Shown piece after piece: positions 41,260-49,924 of a DNA stretch of 57,143 nucleotides. The notes under the pieces were generated by a model. It was given only the letters and a program-made list of their open reading frames with translations. It searched no databases and was not told the DNA's origin. Every line of letters begins with the position of its first letter. Position 1 is the first letter of the stretch. The DNA is from Streptomyces aureocirculatus (GTDB lineage: Bacteria; Actinomycetota; Actinomycetes; Streptomycetales; Streptomycetaceae): NCBI RefSeq assembly GCF_000720475.1, contig NZ_JOAP01000046.1, positions 1 to 57,143 of the forward strand, given 5' to 3'. A program made the position numbers and the translations under genes.

Positions 41260-42476
41260 CCGGCCCTTCACCGCCAGGCAGTTGCCCCTACCACGAATTG
41301 CACCCCGGTCCCGGTCTCCACCAGCGCCTCGCCGAACTCCGAGCACGCGCCCCCGTTGTCCAGGTGGCGCTGCACGGCCGTGTGCTCGCATGGCTGCTCA
41401 CCCGCGCCGTCGACATCGAAAGCGCCCTGACCGACCCGCGGCTCACCAGCGACGACCGCTGGCTCCACCCCACGCCCGGGCACGACGGAAGCCGTTCCAG
41501 CGTGAAGATCTCGCTCATGGGCCTGGACGGCGCCGAGCACACGCGACTGCGCGGTATCCTCGCCCGCTCCTTCGTCCCACGCAATATCGAGAACTTCCGC
41601 CCGCGCATTCAGGCCTTGGCTGACGAGCTCGTCGACCGCATCGAGCAGCGGCCCACCGCCGACCTCATCCAGAGCCTGGCGCTCCCCCTGCCTCTGCACG
41701 TCATCTGCGACGTCCTCGGCATCCCGCTGGCCGACCGGGATTCCGCTCACCAGCTCACGCGGCGTTTCCTGGCCCCCGACTCCGGGCCTCAAGCCCGAGA
41801 ACACACACGGGAGCAGTTGCGCAAGCACCTCGGCAACCACATCGACGACCAGAACGGATTCCGCGACGGCGCCATCACCAGGATCCTCGCGCAGCACGGC
41901 GAGCTCACCACCAGCGAGATCACCGACGCCGGCTTGCTGCTCCTGATGGCCGGCTACGAGACCACGGCCGCTCTCATCGGCAGCATGCTCCTGACACTGC
42001 TGGGGCGCCCTGCGTACTACCAGGCACTGACGCGCGATCCGTCCCGCATCCCTGTGGCCGTCAACGAACTCGCCCGCCTGCACGGGCCGGTGGCGCTCGG
42101 CGTCACGCGCTACAGCAAAACCGACATCACCATCTCCGGCACCCATATCCCGGCGGGGCAGCGAGTCCTGCTCAGCCTCGGAGCAGCAGACCGCGACCCA
42201 CGTCGCTGGCCCGATCCCGACCGAGCAGACCTCGCCCGCCACTCCCACAAACGGGTCCTTACCTTCGGACAGGGACCTCACTACTGCCTTGGCGCGGGTC
42301 TGGCCCGCATGGAAGCCCAGACCGCCCTCGCCACGCTTGTCCGCCGTATCCCTCAGCTCGCACTCGCGGAGCCCGCCAGTGCCATCCCGCAGCAGCCCGG
42401 CATCTTTCACGGCCCTGCACGACTCCAGGTGCGCATCAACGCTCCCCGTCGTGACCTACTTTTGCCACCAGCATGA
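41256..42476 (+). CDS. Cytochrome P450
   Basis: A 406-residue bacterial class I P450. The I-helix is LLLMAGYETTAALIG (about 228-242) with the oxygen-activating acid/Thr, the ExxR motif lies in VNELARLHG (about 271-274), and the heme loop is FGQGPHYCLGAGLAR with the thiolate Cys344. GTG 41256 overlaps the LOG stop, so the three genes ipt-LOG-P450 form one coupled unit. In fas-type operons the P450 hydroxylates the isopentenyl side chain to give zeatin-type cytokinins; the same reaction is proposed here. No ferredoxin or reductase gene lies nearby, so partners must come from elsewhere. Confidence 0.92.
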   Translation: MTGPSPPGSCPYHELHPGPGLHQRLAELRARAPVVQVALHGRVLAWLLTRAVDIESALTDPRLTSDDRWLHPTPGHDGSRSSVKISLMGLDGAEHTRLRGILARSFVPRNIENFRPRIQALADELVDRIEQRPTADLIQSLALPLPLHVICDVLGIPLADRDSAHQLTRRFLAPDSGPQAREHTREQLRKHLGNHIDDQNGFRDGAITRILAQHGELTTSEITDAGLLLLMAGYETTAALIGSMLLTLLGRPAYYQALTRDPSRIPVAVNELARLHGPVALGVTRYSKTDITISGTHIPAGQRVLLSLGAADRDPRRWPDPDRADLARHSHKRVLTFGQGPHYCLGAGLARMEAQTALATLVRRIPQLALAEPASAIPQQPGIFHGPARLQVRINAPRRDLLLPPA

Positions 42477-42483
42477 GGAGCAA

Positions 42484-42669
42484 ATGAGCGAGGACAAAAA
42501 CCACGTCCAGCACGTCCTCACAGCTATCGCGGTGAATGTCGAGCGGATTTACGAACACCTCTCGCGGCCACCAGACCGCGACCCACAACCCCCTACCGCC
42601 CTCCAGATGTTCCTGGACTGGCAGACCATTCCACGGCCACAGGCCTGGCGAGCCAGCATCCGAGAATGA
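42484..42669 (+). CDS. Small hypothetical protein ending the cytokinin operon
   Basis: A 61-residue polar protein (MSEDKNHVQHVLTAIAVNVE, then a Pro-rich part and LQMFLDWQTIPRPQAW). ATG 42484 lies eight bases after the P450 stop, with GAGGAG just upstream, which supports translation as part of the operon. It has no domain I recognise. It could be a small accessory of the P450, but there is no ferredoxin Cys motif. Confidence 0.6.
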   Translation: MSEDKNHVQHVLTAIAVNVERIYEHLSRPPDRDPQPPTALQMFLDWQTIPRPQAWRASIRE

Positions 42670-42944
42670 TCACGGGCGTCCCCGTCCCCGTTGGAAGGCC
42701 ACCAGCTACCGGTAGAGCCCTGCCGCCCGACGTCCAACAACAACTCGGGATCACCACGTCGTCTGAACACCAACGATCAAGATCCCCGACAGAGTCAGCC
42801 ACTAAGGTCACGAGGCGGTGCCTCGGATGCTTGAGAGGCTGTAACCGATACTGGGCGACGGCCGCGCCGCCTCAAAGGGTGCTTGAGCTGTGGCCGAGCT
42901 CTCCACGGCTGCGCGGTCGGGGAGGGGGCACGAGAGTCGTGCGC

Positions 42945-44858
42945 TCAGACGGAGGCGGGCTTGTTCCGCGGGCCGTGCAGGAGCTTTGGTTTTCCGGTAT
43001 GGACGTGTAGGGCTATCTGGAGGTCGCGCTGGCCGCTGAGGGTGTTCAGGTTGCGATTTGTGTAGTGCTCCAGCGCCCGCAGATGAGAGCGCACGGTGGC
43101 TTCGGACAGGCTCAGTCCACGGGCCGTTGGCTCGATACACGTGTCGTTCGCGAGCCAGGAAGTGGCAGTGGCCAGCAACTGTCGGCGATCGGCGCACGCC
43201 GGGGCGAGCAGGGCTGCGGCCCACTGTCCGACTTGCGGCGCCGCCACCAGCGATTCAAGCGTTGGCGGTTCGGTCTCCCCCGCGGTGATCCTGGGTTGCT
43301 GTTCCTGTCGGGCATGCACCTCGAGTGCCAAGCTGGTGGCGATGCGGTCACTCACGGAGTTGAAGTTCATGCTGAGCATGTGGGCTGCTTGGCTCACGTG
43401 GCGGGCGACTGTGTTGCGATGGAGGTCCAGGCGGCGCGCTGCAACGGTATAGGGGTAGGCCAGTGCCACGGCGAGGGTCTTGCGTACGTGACACCACTGA
43501 GCTCCTGGTTCCAGGAGCGGGCGCAACAAGTCATGAGACCACGTCTGTGCCTCCCTCCGTGGCAGTAACCGGACCAGATCGGTGCACTGTGAGGGCAGTG
43601 CCACCGAGTTCGGGGAGCCCACCGCGGACCGCTGAGCAGCGATCGCCTCCTGCATGGCATCTGCCAGCAGGGACAGTGGATACAGTCCGCTGCCCCCCAG
43701 GGAGGCGTCCGGTGCACGGTTGACGAGCCGGGCCAGTTCGACCGCGACAGCATCATCGCATTCCTCCCCCAACGCAATGGATTGCATCACGAGGATGCGT
43801 CGGGGCGTGCGGGGGTCGCCGACGACCAGGGCCTGGTCCGCCACAGCTGCTGTGCAGAGGCGTACGGCTGTGTCTCGGCACTCAGGGGTGACGTCGATGA
43901 CGAAGACACGCGCGGAATCGGCGCAGAGCAGACGGGGTGCGAGGGGCGCCAGAACACTTCGTGCCCGGTCGACCTCGCCGCTCAGGAGCAGTTCCATGGC
44001 CGCGGCATAGGCTGACTGGGAGCCGTAGGTAACGAGTCCACTGTCGCGCTGGGCCTGGTCGACCAGCCCGAGCACTTTGGCTGCATGCCGGAGGAGCCTC
44101 TTGTCGGCCTCGTCCAGGACGGTGGACCGTGCCACCGCCAGGATGGCGCCTGAACCTGCCTGGGGCGTCAGCGAGATGACGTGTGTATGGGGTGTGGGTC
44201 GGCTGCCGCTGTCCGCGGTCTTGCTGATAATCGCCTGGCCTATGTCTGCGGCCGCGGTGGCTGGTACTGCCGCCAGGACCCCATTGGTTTGGCTGACTAT
44301 GACCTGAGCACCAAGAGTCGCCGCGAGCCATTCCGTTATGCGTTGCATTGTGGTGCTGTCGGTAAGGCGAGCAGGCATGTGCTGGAGAAGGGCGTTGAGT
44401 TGTTCCACGCGATGCTCTGCCCATTCTGTGCGCCTATCCAGCCACTTATCGAATGCTTTGAGCCAGTGGTGGAGGCCGGCGCGTGTGAGCATCAGCGGGA
44501 CGCCCAGTTCCGCTGACAGTTCAGTGGCGGCGGAGGGAAGAGAAGCGGCAGTACCTGGGCTCCACGTCATGACCAGCGCTGCACAGCGGCACCGCGACAT
44601 CTGGTGCAAGAGCGTCGTCATCGCTGCCGCCAGGCCGTCTTCGGTGTAGGTCGCCAGTGGTTCGGTGATCAGAACCAGGAAGCCGTCCTTGAGGTCTTGG
44701 GACGCCACTCCGCCGCGCAGTCCGTCCGGATGCAGTGGCAGGAGCCCGGCTACTGGTGCGGTCCGGTAGCGGAGAGAGGCGCCCGGCGCGAAGGCGAGCT
44801 CGAGGTCTGGCGTGTTGAGCAGTGCGCCGAGCGTGGCTTCCGGGATCTGCCCCGTCAT
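42945..44858 (-). CDS. PucR-type transcriptional regulator (large, two C-terminal HTH)
   Basis: A 637-residue regulator. An N-terminal PucR-like sensor half (1-140) is followed by a long helical/GAF-like middle. A PucR helix-turn-helix lies at about 455-495 (ALAYPYTVAARRLDLHRNTV, with the R..LD.HRNTV signature), and a second related motif ends the protein (LSLSEATVRSHLRALEHYTN, about 570-595). It is paralogous to the regulator at 47449-49350 over its full length. It points towards the cytokinin operon from downstream and is divergent from the XRE gene at 45138. Regulation of the cytokinin genes is likely from position. ATG 44858 has GGGGAGG upstream. Confidence 0.85.
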   Translation of the reverse strand: MTGQIPEATLGALLNTPDLELAFAPGASLRYRTAPVAGLLPLHPDGLRGGVASQDLKDGFLVLITEPLATYTEDGLAAAMTTLLHQMSRCRCAALVMTWSPGTAASLPSAATELSAELGVPLMLTRAGLHHWLKAFDKWLDRRTEWAEHRVEQLNALLQHMPARLTDSTTMQRITEWLAATLGAQVIVSQTNGVLAAVPATAAADIGQAIISKTADSGSRPTPHTHVISLTPQAGSGAILAVARSTVLDEADKRLLRHAAKVLGLVDQAQRDSGLVTYGSQSAYAAAMELLLSGEVDRARSVLAPLAPRLLCADSARVFVIDVTPECRDTAVRLCTAAVADQALVVGDPRTPRRILVMQSIALGEECDDAVAVELARLVNRAPDASLGGSGLYPLSLLADAMQEAIAAQRSAVGSPNSVALPSQCTDLVRLLPRREAQTWSHDLLRPLLEPGAQWCHVRKTLAVALAYPYTVAARRLDLHRNTVARHVSQAAHMLSMNFNSVSDRIATSLALEVHARQEQQPRITAGETEPPTLESLVAAPQVGQWAAALLAPACADRRQLLATATSWLANDTCIEPTARGLSLSEATVRSHLRALEHYTNRNLNTLSGQRDLQIALHVHTGKPKLLHGPRNKPASV

Positions 44859-45137
44859 CTCCGTCGCCTCCCCGTGGCGTGCAGTGCCTCCGCGATGCGG
44901 CCAAGCCACAGGGGCCGGGAAGCAGTCTGCTTCTGCCCCGACCGTCAACGCTGGCCATCCGAGGTCAGCTCGCCACGGCCGGCATGGAGAGCGCGATCAC
45001 CTCGTTACTATGCGCGTCGTTCACGTCACTGCGCAACCCATACTCTGCATAGTGCACAGTAAGTTGAGCACCTGTTGAGGAACCCGGCAGCCGTGGGACA
45101 CTGCGTGGCACTCGGGCAGTCGAGGGAGGTAGGAGGA
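44859..45137. promoter_or_regulatory. Divergent promoter region between PucR and XRE/DUF5753 genes
   Basis: About 280 bases between divergent genes. The part at 45035-45070 is AT-richer, with TACTCTGCATAGTGCACAGTAA containing the 8-bp near-palindrome TGCATAGTGCA. This is a reasonable operator/promoter position for the XRE gene, but the hexamers are not clear enough to assign. Confidence 0.35.
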
Positions 45138-46007
45138 ATGAGCGAGAGAAGGACTGCCCCCACCGTCCTGCATATGGTCACAGCCAAACGGCTGCAGCAG
45201 ATGCGGCTGCAGGCAGGGCTGTCTGCGCAGCAGGTGGGCGTCAAGCTGCATATCCACTACACCACGATCACACGACTGGAAAGCGCCAAGATCGCCCTGA
45301 AATGGCCCACGGTCAAAGCCATGCTGGAGGTCTACGGTGTTCCTGACGCCGAGATCGAGGAATTTCGCGCCCTGACCGAGCAGGCCAACAGGCCGGGGTG
45401 GTGGCTCTCTTACCAGGACGCTATGTCCAGCACGGCAGCTACGTACGTCAGCCTGGAGGACTCTGCCAGTCACATCCGCGTCTACGCGCCAGCAGCCGTA
45501 CCGGCGCTGTTGCAGACCGCGGACTATGCCCGCGGCGTGCTGCGCCTGAACCGTCCGCAGCCCACTGCTGCGCAGTTGGAGCACCGCGTGGCCCTGCGGA
45601 TGGAGCGTCAGGCCGTGTTGTCCCGCTCAGATCCACCGCGCACGTGGTTCCTCATCGACGAAACGGTGCTGCGCCGTCATGTCGGGAACGATCCCAGCGT
45701 CATGTTGCCCCAGGTGGAGCACCTGATCGAGGCGACGTATCTGCCTAACGTTGCTCTCCAGGTGCTGCCTTTCTCCAGAGGTATCCCGCCTGGCGCGGCG
45801 GGTGGTCCCTTCACCATCTTTCGATTTCCCCTGCCGGATTTCCCCGACATCGTGTGGATTGAGGGCATCGATTCTGCGCACCATACGAACGATCTGTCGC
45901 GCGTCTCCCTGCACAGCGAAGTCCGGGACAGAATGGCCGCGCAGGCCCTGCGCGTGGAAGAGACCAAGGGGTTCCTGGAGACGGTTCTCAAGGAACTGGG
46001 CCGATGA
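45138..46007 (+). CDS. XRE-family regulator with DUF5753 domain
   Basis: A 289-residue protein: helix-turn-helix at residues 14-70 (TAKRLQQMRLQAGLSAQQVG, then IHYTTITRLESAKIALKWPT), followed by the DUF5753 domain with AAAVPALLQTADYARGVLRL-type and WFLIDETVLRRHVGN motifs. This architecture is abundant in Streptomyces (WhiJ/BldB-associated regulators of development). ATG 45138 follows GTAGGAGGA. It is 29 bases upstream of a DUF574 methyltransferase gene, a pairing repeatedly seen in streptomycetes. Target genes are unknown; nearby cytokinin and PucR genes are candidates. Confidence 0.9.
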   Translation: MSERRTAPTVLHMVTAKRLQQMRLQAGLSAQQVGVKLHIHYTTITRLESAKIALKWPTVKAMLEVYGVPDAEIEEFRALTEQANRPGWWLSYQDAMSSTAATYVSLEDSASHIRVYAPAAVPALLQTADYARGVLRLNRPQPTAAQLEHRVALRMERQAVLSRSDPPRTWFLIDETVLRRHVGNDPSVMLPQVEHLIEATYLPNVALQVLPFSRGIPPGAAGGPFTIFRFPLPDFPDIVWIEGIDSAHHTNDLSRVSLHSEVRDRMAAQALRVEETKGFLETVLKELGR

Positions 46008-46036
46008 CTAAAAGTGTGGACCGGTGAAGGAGAGAC

Positions 46037-46843
46037 GTGACAGACAGTGGGTTTGATTCAGCCCCGATCGATATCGATACCTCTGTACCGCACTCGGCCC
46101 GCATCTACGACTATCTACTCGATGGCAAAGACAACTACGCGGCGGACAGGAAGGCAGCCGACGAGATCACAGCCTTGTTCCCGGACGTTCGTGCCGCCGC
46201 GTGGGCCAACCGGGAGTACATGCAGCGGGCTGCTCGCTTCCTTGCCGAGCGAGACGTCGATCAGTACTTGGACATCGGCACAGGGATCCCGACCGAGCCT
46301 AACCTGCATCAGGTGGTGCAGGAGATCGTCGTCGACGCACGGGTGGTGTATGCCGACAACGATCCGATTGTCCTGGCGCATGCCGAGGCGTTGCTGCGGG
46401 GCACGCGGCAAGGCCGGACTGCCTACGTCTCAGCTGATGTGAGGAACCCTGAGTCCGTGCTCGCCTACGCGCGCGAACATCTGGACTTCCGACGGCCCAT
46501 CGCGCTGTCGCTGGTTTCGGTCCTGCAGTTCGTGTCGGATCCGTACGACCCGTTCCAGGTGATTCGCCAGATGCTGGAGCCACTGGCGCCGGGAAGCTAT
46601 CTCGTGCTCTCTCATGTCACGTATGAATTCGAACCGGAGATTTGGGAGCGTATCGACGCTATTTATCAAAAGGGACCCGACTCGATGAAGGCCAGGTCGC
46701 GTGAGGACTTCTCCCGGTTCTTCGACGGTCTCGAGCTGTGCGCCCCGGGCATCGTTGTGGCGACACAGTGGCAGCCCGACAGCCACATGACGGTGCGCGA
46801 TGGCCGGGTGCCGCTTTACGCGGCGGTCGCCCGCAAACCGTAG
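46037..46843 (+). CDS. SAM-dependent methyltransferase (DUF574 family)
   Basis: A 268-residue methyltransferase of the streptomycete DUF574 group. The signature N-terminus is PHSARIYDYLLDGKDNYAAD, the SAM-binding loop is YLDIGTGIPTEPNLHQV (about residues 77-93), with VVYADNDPIVLAHAEALL as the acidic ribose-binding strand and the family-typical QWQPD near the C-terminus. GTG 46037 has GAAGGAGA upstream. In the same transcript as the XRE/DUF5753 gene. Substrate is unknown; methylation of a cytokinin, as in fas loci, cannot be inferred from this sequence alone. Confidence 0.9.
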   Translation: MTDSGFDSAPIDIDTSVPHSARIYDYLLDGKDNYAADRKAADEITALFPDVRAAAWANREYMQRAARFLAERDVDQYLDIGTGIPTEPNLHQVVQEIVVDARVVYADNDPIVLAHAEALLRGTRQGRTAYVSADVRNPESVLAYAREHLDFRRPIALSLVSVLQFVSDPYDPFQVIRQMLEPLAPGSYLVLSHVTYEFEPEIWERIDAIYQKGPDSMKARSREDFSRFFDGLELCAPGIVVATQWQPDSHMTVRDGRVPLYAAVARKP

Positions 46844-46857
46844 GCCAGCAACAGGGC

Positions 46858-47226
46858 TCACAGCGCGCAGAGTTGAGGCCGCCTGGAGCGCTCGCCTCTT
46901 TGGGGTGCAGCTCCAGGCGGCTTGAGCGCACCTGCAGCACCTGCACCTCCTCCGGTGCAGTCCTTGTCGGATTGGCTCACAAACGCTGTCCACGCGCCGC
47001 CGTCCCGTTGCCAAGGTTCCTTGCAGGTTTTGACGGTGTCCTCGACGCGGTGTGCGCCGTGAGGCTGGATGAGCCTTGGCTCGGCCGGCACCCGCCAGAG
47101 GCGGTCACCTCTCTTGAGACGCCGGCAGATTCCGCAGCCATCGCCACAGAAGGACGAGCCCTCGGCTAGGCATTCCCTGCGGCGCTCCTTCACCACGCGT
47201 CCCGTATGGGCGTTGCTGCAAGCCAT
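46858..47226 (-). CDS. Possible Cys-rich hypothetical protein
   Basis: A 122-residue frame, MACSNAHTGRVVKERRREC, with SSFCGDGCGICRRLKRGDRL as a potential zinc site and a Gly/Ala/Pro-rich tail. Codon bias is moderate. Against it: no ribosome binding site, and the 3' part runs through the strong hairpin at 46878-46921 that terminates the opposite strand. Kept as a weak candidate only. Confidence 0.3.
   Translation of the reverse strand: MACSNAHTGRVVKERRRECLAEGSSFCGDGCGICRRLKRGDRLWRVPAEPRLIQPHGAHRVEDTVKTCKEPWQRDGGAWTAFVSQSDKDCTGGGAGAAGALKPPGAAPQRGERSRRPQLCAL
46878..46921 (+). terminator. Strong hairpin terminator after methyltransferase gene
   Basis: GCCGCCTGGAGC pairs perfectly over 12 bp with GCTCCAGGCGGC around a 20-base loop, 35 bases after the methyltransferase stop. 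A second hairpin (CTGCACC/GGTGCAG around TCCTCC, about 46940-46959) follows. The XRE-methyltransferase transcript should end here. Confidence 0.8.
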
Positions 47227-47448
47227 GCTCGAAATTGCGGCCAGCCCTGGAATCCGCGCGCCGCCAAGGGCCCGCCCCCCGCACCCTCGACGGGGGTCCA
47301 CGGTCTTGAGGACCAGGATCACTTGGGAAGGTGAAGAGGAAACCCGTGTTTCACCCGCTTAACGGGACATGCTGCGGCGGGCACGTCACGCAGCGAAGCG
47401 CACGGGCTGTGGGCGCGTGATCGTGTCGCCCGGTCACGGGCTGCACGA

Positions 47449-49350
47449 TCACGCGGCATGGCTGAGCACGGCGGGTCTGTCGTTGATGGCACGGCTCCCG
47501 GTGAGTGCATGCAGTGCAATCTGCAGGTCGCGCTGTCCGGTGAGTGAGGTCAGGTCTCGCTCAATGTGCTGTTCCAATGCCCGGAGGTGGGATCGCACGG
47601 TTGTTTCGGACGAGCCGAGGGCGCGGGCGGCCGATTCGATGAGTGTGTTGTGCTTAAGCCAGGCAGTGGCGGTGGTCAGCAGGGGGCGGCGGTCGTCTCG
47701 AGCTTTGCTGAGAAGGGTTTCGGCCCAATCACACACTGGTGGTGCGGTGATGAGTGACTGCAGTGTTGGCGAGCTGTCCCTGAGGACGCCGTGGGCCGGG
47801 GTGGTCTGGCGGGTCAGCAGGTCAAGGGCGAGGCTGGCATCGATGCGGTCACTGACGGCCCTGAAGTCCAGGCCGAGCAGTTCCGCGGCTTGCGTTACGC
47901 GGCGAGCCACCGTGTTGCGGTGCAGGTCCAGGCGGCGTGCTGCCACGTTGTACGGATAGGCCAGCGCGACGGTGAGCGTCTCACGGACTGCCTGCCACTG
48001 CGGTCCCGCTAGGGGCCGGAGGAATTGCTGGGCCCACGCTTGTGCCTCGGGCTGTGGCACCAGGCTGAGGACATCGGTGTGCTGAACGGCCAGGACGACG
48101 CGTTCGGGATGGTTCACGGCGAAGTGCTGAGCGGTTACTGCTTCTCGCAGCGCGAGGCTGAGCCGCGCTATCGGATGCTTTCTGCTGCCGCCCAGAAACG
48201 TGTTGGGGCCTAGTGAGGCGATGAGCTTGTCGAGGCCGTCGTCGGCTTGCCCTTCGGCTTTGCTGTCTGGTGGCTGGGGTTGGATGACGAGGATACGGCT
48301 GGGCTTGAGGCGATCTGCGACCACGAGGGCCTGGTCGGTGACGGCCGCTTCGCATCGCCGCAGCGTCTCCTCCCGGTGTGCGGGGAGGGTGTCCACCACA
48401 AAGACGCGCGCAGTGTCTGCCGACACGAAACCGCGGTGCAGGGTGGCCATGACGCGGCGGGCGGTGTCTGTTTCCCCGCTGAGGAGCAGGTCGACGACTG
48501 CCTCGCGGGCTGCCCGGCAGGCGCCGGTGATGGCACCGTATTCGTCCTGGGCCTGCGCGGCGAGTCCGAGCAGCTTCGCGGCGTGTCGCAGCAGTCGCAT
48601 GCCCGGCACGTCGAAGGGTGTGCTCTTGGCGAGAGCCAGGACGGTGCCGCGGGAGCTGGCCGGGGCGAGCGAGATGAGCTGGGTGTGCTGGGCTGCGGTG
48701 GTGTCGGGGCTGCTGTTGTCGATGGACTGGTGGATGACAGCGGTTGACACCAGGTCGGCGGCGGAGGGTGGTGAGGCTGCCAGAATGCTGTCGCCTTCGC
48801 TGACCAGTACGTGAGCTTGCAGGGCGTCCGCGAGCCAGTCCGTGATGTGCTGCATGGCCTGCGGGTCGGCGAGCTGGGCAGGCAGGCGGTGGATCAAGGT
48901 GTTGAGTCGGGCGGCCTGGAGCTCGGCCGACCTGAGTCGGTCGCTTTGGATGGCGGCGTGCAGGGAGGTCCAAGCGGCAAGGGGCGCGGCCGAGGACAGC
49001 AGCGGCAAGCCTGCCCGGGCGGCGAGATCACGGATCGGGACGGGGACGGGGTGGTGGAGGCCCTGAGTAGTGACGGCGAGGCCGGCGCATCCGGCGGGCG
49101 TCATGCGTTCGCAGAGTTCTTCTATAGCGGCGGCCAACTTCCCCTGGATCCGGGCCGCGGGCGTGCCGGTGACCAGCACCAGGGCTCCCGGGGGAAGAGG
49201 GAGCGGAGGGCTGGATGCCACGAGGGCGGGTGGGGTCAGGAAGGTCACTCCGGTGACCGTCCGCGAATGGAAGGACACGGGCCTTTGTGCGGATGCGAGT
49301 GTGAGTTGCAGCTCGGGTCTTTTGACCAGCGAGCCTAGTGTCGGCATCAT
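47449..49350 (-). CDS. PucR-type transcriptional regulator (paralogue)
   Basis: A 633-residue regulator matching the 42945-44858 protein from end to end: shared LLRHAAKLLGLAAQAQ, LLSGETDTARRVMATLH, ALAYPYNVAARRLDLHRNTV and SSETTVRSHLRALEQHIERD. Like its twin it has a PucR-type helix-turn-helix at about 465-505 and a second one near the C-terminus. Two adjacent ATG codons (49350, 49347) open the gene; the long Arg/Pro-rich extension upstream to 49713 has no site and is excluded. The two paralogues bracket the XRE-methyltransferase pair, a sign of local duplication. Confidence 0.85.
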   Translation of the reverse strand: MMPTLGSLVKRPELQLTLASAQRPVSFHSRTVTGVTFLTPPALVASSPPLPLPPGALVLVTGTPAARIQGKLAAAIEELCERMTPAGCAGLAVTTQGLHHPVPVPIRDLAARAGLPLLSSAAPLAAWTSLHAAIQSDRLRSAELQAARLNTLIHRLPAQLADPQAMQHITDWLADALQAHVLVSEGDSILAASPPSAADLVSTAVIHQSIDNSSPDTTAAQHTQLISLAPASSRGTVLALAKSTPFDVPGMRLLRHAAKLLGLAAQAQDEYGAITGACRAAREAVVDLLLSGETDTARRVMATLHRGFVSADTARVFVVDTLPAHREETLRRCEAAVTDQALVVADRLKPSRILVIQPQPPDSKAEGQADDGLDKLIASLGPNTFLGGSRKHPIARLSLALREAVTAQHFAVNHPERVVLAVQHTDVLSLVPQPEAQAWAQQFLRPLAGPQWQAVRETLTVALAYPYNVAARRLDLHRNTVARRVTQAAELLGLDFRAVSDRIDASLALDLLTRQTTPAHGVLRDSSPTLQSLITAPPVCDWAETLLSKARDDRRPLLTTATAWLKHNTLIESAARALGSSETTVRSHLRALEQHIERDLTSLTGQRDLQIALHALTGSRAINDRPAVLSHAA

Positions 49351-49924
49351 GTGCGCTCCGGTGCGGGCCCGTTGGCGGGTGCGGCCCTGGCGAGAGTGGG
49401 GGCAGTATCGGATGGTGCCGTTCCCCGCGGCGATGCGCCGGGGGCCGGGGGCTGCGGTGGCATTGGGAGCACCTGCCAGCCGGGGGCTGATCGTCGGTGC
49501 GGCCTGTTCGTGGTCGGCTCCTTGTCCAGGAGAGCAGGCGCACCGGGCAGACCCGACCCGGGCGGCGGCTGCACGTATCCGCTGCTGTGGGCTGCGGACC
49601 TGCCGCCGCCCGGCAGGGTGAGAGCCCTGTGCGTTAGGTCCGTGCTGCTCGCGGCGCGGGTGGTGACGGATACCGGATGAGTTCTCGCTTTTGGGGGCGT
49701 GGGTCTGCCACACTCATGGATGTCTCCGTTTCTGGTGATCACGCCGGTCCCGGTCGCAGGGTTGTCGAGGCCATGTGTGGCCGGGAGGGCGTACTGGAAA
49801 CGTGGAGGCAGGGCGGCCGGTCACCGAGCCTGCTTCGGGTGAAACTTACCCTAGGCTATTTTGACCCGCTCCTCAATGGCTACCATGCATCTGCCGTGTC
49901 AGTCGCCAGCACTGGAGTTCCGCG
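49351..49924. promoter_or_regulatory. Divergent intergenic region
   Basis: About 570 bases between the PucR paralogue and the XRE gene at 49925. Most is GC-rich with no credible gene. The last 90 bases turn AT-rich: CTTACCCTAGGCTATTTTGA at 49847-49866 and TTGACC at 49861-49866 with TACCAT at 49881-49886 are promoter-like for the XRE gene, though the spacing is short of ideal. Confidence 0.35.

Noticed and set aside
46037..46843. Naming the methyltransferase as a fas-type cytokinin methyltransferase
   Set aside because: It carries the general DUF574 signature found next to many XRE/DUF5753 genes; proximity alone does not show a cytokinin substrate.
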